64,000 nt of DNA from Aralia elata (taxonomy: Eukaryota > Streptophyta > Magnoliopsida > Apiales > Araliaceae): the NCBI GenBank assembly GCA_034770075.1, contig CM068388.1, positions 65,396,889-65,460,888 on the forward strand. The letters are read 5' to 3'. The position numbers were made by a program, and so were the translations under genes. The notes under the pieces were generated by a model. It saw only the letters and a program-made list of their open reading frames with translations. It was not told the DNA's origin and did no database searches. Positions 59,940-64,000 of this stretch are shown piece after piece (positions within the stretch are counted from its first letter, which is position 1; each line of letters starts with the position of its first letter).

Positions 59940-61870
59940 GAATTTGTACAAATACTTAATTGGATTTTAATTATTTAACAATTTATTATAACATGATATT
60001 ATATTATTATGTACTTTAAATATTTTTAATAATTATTATATATTTCTTTGTCACAAACCTCCATCAATATCATATATGTTATATATTTTTAATAATTATT
60101 ATATATTCCTTTGTCCTTTACCCTTTTCTTCTTCTCTCTTAAAAACGAAAATACTTGTCTGAGTATGGAACTTAGCCCCATTTTCAACAGAGAATTTGGC
60201 TGTAGAGTGGTCAATTCTAGGCATAGAGTGGTGTAGATAATTTATGGGTCGGGAATGACTTTTAGTGTAGTTAAATAAAAGTTTTAGTGGCATATATAAA
60301 ATTGTAGAAGGCATACACCAGTTGATATTTAATTCTTAATGGTGCTTGTGATCAGTTCCCAGCTACAGCCTACATATATAGTTTCCTCCATGATAGTATG
60401 TATGTCTTATGTACATAGAGAAGAGGCCCATTTTTATATTGGTATGGTAGATTTTCAGGTTTGGCTAGCACTATATTTATCTCATTAATCCTCAGCATGA
60501 TATTTCTGCAGCCTTGGCACAACTACAACATGATGAAAAAAATCAAACTAGTCATGGCCTGCGTGAGGGTCCGCGGGCGAGACTGTGAGTACAACTTATG
60601 AAATTTAAGAAACTGATATTTTTACGTGGGTCTCTCTCGGATAGACGGATAGAGGTGAGACCCATTAATTATTAATATATCAGGAATCATGTGAAAAATG
60701 TAATTACCATATGGAAATAAATTCCCAAAATTTAATGTTTTAAGCAGATATATCCTTCAATGTGGTTATGAACTGTGAAAATGCCAATTCGTAAATCTGA
60801 TTTCTCACTGGTATATCATATCACATTTGGTGGAAATGAAAGGAGGAGTACCGAGTACGTAGTAGTATGAAATTATTATGAATATGTGATTGTACAACCC
60901 ACAACCCACCCCACTGGGCCCCACATCATTCTAAGGTTGGGCCTGGGCGTGATCTGTCCCCACGTTTAGCATGTTCAATCAATTTTATGATCCGAACCCC
61001 ATGGCCATGTGCATCTTCTTCATGTCCCCAGTTTATATTTGCTTAAGAAACATTTATACTAATAATAATAATACTAGTACAGAGAATTTGGCTGTGGTCT
61101 ACGCAGAATTTGTAACTTTTTAATTTGGTTGTGTTCTACTCTCTTATCCGTAAACTAGAGATTATATATTATATTATATTGATTTAAATATTTTTTGCAT
61201 CTTCCAGGCAGAGCGTGATGGCTCAATTCACATCACAGGTGGAACCCATTGCATCAACTTTGCCATATATGGTTGCTAGGTTTGTGTTTCTTTACTAACG
61301 GGTGACTTGTCAACATAGTTCTACTTTATCTAAATTTAGAAGTTGGAAATTGAATTAGTTTGTGTGTTTCAATATTTGAAAAGAGAATTTAGCAACAAAA
61401 AAAATATGAAAATTTAGTAGTTTTAGAAGCTTTAGAGGTCTCCTTGTTATCTGTTTTATGGAGGGAATAAAGAATTACTATGTTCTTTCAGTTCACTAAA
61501 AACATCATCTCCTGTCCGTTATAGGTTTTGAACTTTGATGTTCACTAATCCTCATAGTTGTGTAAAGTTACTTCCATCGAAAATTCAAATTTAGTCATAT
61601 TTATTTTCGATGTTGCTGAGTCTATAGGTAATCCTTGGTCATGATACGAGCCTATTTGTGTATATAATATTTGTCAAGCAATGAATGTCACAGTTGGAGT
61701 TTTTCCGGTAAACGATTGCAAAATTCACTTTAAATGATTGTATTCCCCCACCCCAATTGATTGAATTTTGACCATAAAAGGTATTGGGAACAATTCAATT
61801 ATTACGGAAAATATCATCGAGTCATTTAGAGTTATTTTGCTATCATTTTCAGTCTCCGAAGCTTTTCTTA
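59940..61870. other. Region without a supported gene
   Basis: It contains AT-rich stretches, a GC-richer patch near 60,560-60,600 (GGGTCCGCGGGCGAG) and the possible small exon near 61,211-61,279. Nothing else stands out. Confidence 0.4.
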
Positions 61871-61875
61871 GAACA

Positions 61876-62380
61876 ATGGACGGTGAATCCTGTAAAACAG
61901 CTTAGAAAGCTTCTTCTTCTTCTTCTTCTTCTTATAAGCTCCTATCTCCCGACGATGTTAGAAATCTCCTCGATTCAGTTGATTTATTTCTCTTCGACTA
62001 CGATGGTCAACTCTCCACTCCAATTTAAATTTTCAGCACACTTCCAGTCTTCTTCTTCTCTCTCATATTCATATGAATTATAAGTTTGGATGCAACAATA
62101 TTTATATAAGGTGTAATCTGGAATGGATATACGTTGATTGATGGCGTTAAACCCACACTAGAGATGCTTCGGTCCAAGGTATTTATATAATTTATGCATA
62201 TTATTCCTCATCCTCATTCATATTAATTTGTTACTTCAAATTTATATAAAAGATATTCATTTGTCTATATAAATTGATCGATTGTAGGGGAAGAAACTTG
62301 TGTTCGTCACCAATAATTCGACAAGGTCGCGAAAGTACTATGCTAAGAAGTTTCATTCTCTCGGAATTGTTGTTTTTGAG
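61876..62380 (+). pseudogene. Phosphoglycolate phosphatase-like gene, 5' part, with early stop
   Basis: Three exons with good signals can be read: 61,876-62,005, 62,111-62,178 and 62,288-62,380. They encode the N-terminus of a HAD-superfamily phosphoglycolate/4-nitrophenyl phosphatase: LLDSVDLFLFDYDG with the nucleophile Asp and second Asp, then VIWNGYTLIDGVKPTLEMLR, then GKKLVFVTNNSTRSRKYYAK with the HAD motif II Thr/Asn region, and FHSLGIVVFE before a GTTAAT donor. These enzymes remove phosphate from 2-phosphoglycolate in photorespiration (plastid) or act in the cytosol. The frame has TAG ten codons after the ATG (61,903-61,905). No cap-domain or C-terminal exons appear before 64,000. Either translation starts elsewhere with the rest beyond the window, or this is a truncated pseudogene. 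A (TTC)n run near 61,912 sits in exon 1. Confidence 0.78.
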
Positions 62381-64000
62381 GTTAATTTTGTTCCACAATC
62401 ATACTATATTTAATCTTTGTTTAGTTTAAGCTTAGATTATGTGTTATATTTAGGCAATGTTTTTTTTTGTATGAATCGCCTGATACAATTGCTATTTCCT
62501 TGTTTTAATCACATTAAATATTTATCTTTTATGCCTTTAGGTTGAACATATGTCAAACGCACTGCACATGATGCAACAAACTTACTGGTCGGAACAACAT
62601 TAATGCAATGAACAAATGATGAGGGAGTAGCTTACTTCTGGTAGTGATTGTGGTATGCTTCCTCTGTACTCTTATCAACTTGATGGTAGCTTGAGATAAT
62701 GATGAATCGTCAATTCAAACTCTGTATTAGTAATCCAGTTGGCCACATTTTTACTTATTCAGTTTTCTTCATATAATCCCTTGGAATAGTTTAGAATTTA
62801 CTGAAGTTTAGCTTCAACTCTTGCTGTGAAAAAAAGATTTATATTATTTATGAATGGAGAATTTCCTTTGCATCATTCTAATTGTATATACCGAAAAAGT
62901 ATATTTATCAGTATATGCCTTTGCATCATTCTAATTGTATATACCGGAAAAGTATATTTTGTCATTCGAGGTTAGCATGTTACTATGTATTTCCTTGTTT
63001 TTCTTCTTTTCTATGTGATTTTGGGAGTGCACAAATTCTGGTAAGTTGGTATTTAAGGGATTATGGATTTCTGCTATGTGATCTCTGCTATTCTGGTAAA
63101 TATTTGTATGAGTAGCTATTGACGGTTATGTTGTAAGATTCACATTAAGAAAGAATAAAAAATTTCATAATGTAGATAAAAGTTTGTTACTGAACCTAAT
63201 GCTATAAAATTAGAACAAAACAAAAACATGACTTAGAACTTCTGGTGAAGTTTTTTGGAATCTAGTATCAAGGATATGTTCACACCAAAGATGGTCTCCT
63301 TGGAAAACTTCCAAAAGATATGGTAATCCCATCATCGGTCTTATGATAATTAGCCTATCAAGCATAACTATGCATTCTTCTCAAATCTGTCAAAAAATGG
63401 CAACTAGTCTATTACTAAGCATATCATGTACTTCTAGCGCCAATATATTCCGGTGCTCATTTAATTTCATATATCTGTTACTCCCTAATTGTTCTATATT
63501 TTATTAGTTGAACTTCTTTGCCTTGGTGAATACTGAATAGTAGCATGGATTAAAAAACTCTCACTTGGTTCTGTTTTAGCTTCCAAAATATGTAAAACAA
63601 ACAAAATAAAATGCATGTTGAAGGTCTTTATCTTTATTTGATTATCCCTGCGTGGAGGTGTTAGAATTGTTCCTGGATGAAAATGTTACATGGTTACAAT
63701 TTTTCAAAAATATTATTGTAATTTAAATATAGAAATTCATCTCTTAGATCATGTGCTTTCACTTAATTTTATATTTATTTGGTTTTTTTATTTTGCAGGA
63801 TATTGAAAATGTATGAATATTGGAGTTTGCATCACTTTAAGACTTGGGGTTTGTGGGCATTGAAGACTTTGATATTTTGTTTTATTACTAATATTTTTAG
63901 CATGTAAACAATTTTCACTTTAACACACAATTTCATAGGAGACGAACCTATATTTTTATTTGTGTACTGGATAATAATTTGTTATGGGGTCATTGAGCCA
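62381..64000. other. Region downstream of the phosphatase exons
   Basis: No convincing exon was found. A 52-bp unit, TTTGCATCATTCTAATTG ... AAAAGTATATTT, is tandemly duplicated at about 62,868-62,960. The segment could be intron if the phosphatase gene continues past the window. Confidence 0.4.

Noticed and set aside
59400..61279. A plus-strand gene from the leader at 59,160 to the exon near 61,211
   Set aside because: Splice sites are possible but the joined frame stops after about two dozen codons.

Overview
This window looks like plant nuclear DNA, most likely from a eudicot. It is very AT-rich, has long (TA)n tracts, plant-type introns and plant-only gene families, and is mostly transposons nested in one another. 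I see no bacterial-type operons, CRISPR arrays, rRNA or tRNA genes. The species cannot be fixed from sequence alone. Recognisable host genes are few and nearly all damaged: a PAR1-family gene (2,278-5,594, minus), a type 2 ribosome-inactivating-protein-like gene split by a Copia element (40,364-47,414, minus), a BolA-domain fragment (59,674-59,930, minus) and the 5' part of a phosphoglycolate-phosphatase-like gene (61,876-62,380, plus).

Layout. 1-5.6 kb: AT-rich repeats, then the PAR1 gene, whose first intron carries a near-perfect 956-bp palindromic element and a 1.3-kb non-autonomous MULE with a 9-bp target duplication. 5.7-15 kb: a gene-like fragment, a diverged LTR remnant, a CACTA end inserted in the RNase H region of a decayed Copia element, and that element's gag, primer site and LTR. 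15-19.9 kb: tandem repeats and an old Gypsy-type LTR. 19,879-31,288: a complete, young LARD-like retrotransposon with two 4.6-kb LTRs, a 2.2-kb non-coding interior and target duplication ATTAT, inserted into the old LTR.

31.4-39.2 kb is the most interesting part. A small foldback MITE sits beside a 7.5-kb Mutator-like element (31,651-39,160). That element has about 320-bp terminal inverted repeats and carries two genes in the same direction: an intact 780-codon FAR1/MULE transposase and a plant-mobile-domain/Ulp1-protease gene broken by two stops and one extra G. About 20 short hairpin repeats with GGCCGCTA/TAGCGGCC arms lie in both termini and in a third cluster between the genes. The palindromic element at 3.2 kb carries hairpins with nearly the same arms and also sits in a (TA)n tract, so it may be a dependent of this family.

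39.2-47.6 kb: the RIP-like gene, interrupted inside its A-chain region by a 4.8-kb Copia element with 310-bp LTRs. 48.8-53.7 kb: a Gypsy LTR with two tandem arrays, a collapsed Gypsy element in a Copia gag fragment, a CACTA end in the same fragment, and a probable LINE 3' end. 53.7-64 kb: mostly unannotatable AT-rich sequence with exon-like pieces and the BolA and phosphoglycolate phosphatase fragments.

No set of host genes here forms a pathway. The functional relations visible are transposon relations: a transposase with its likely binding-site arrays and possible non-autonomous partners, and a LARD that must borrow proteins from a related Gypsy element.
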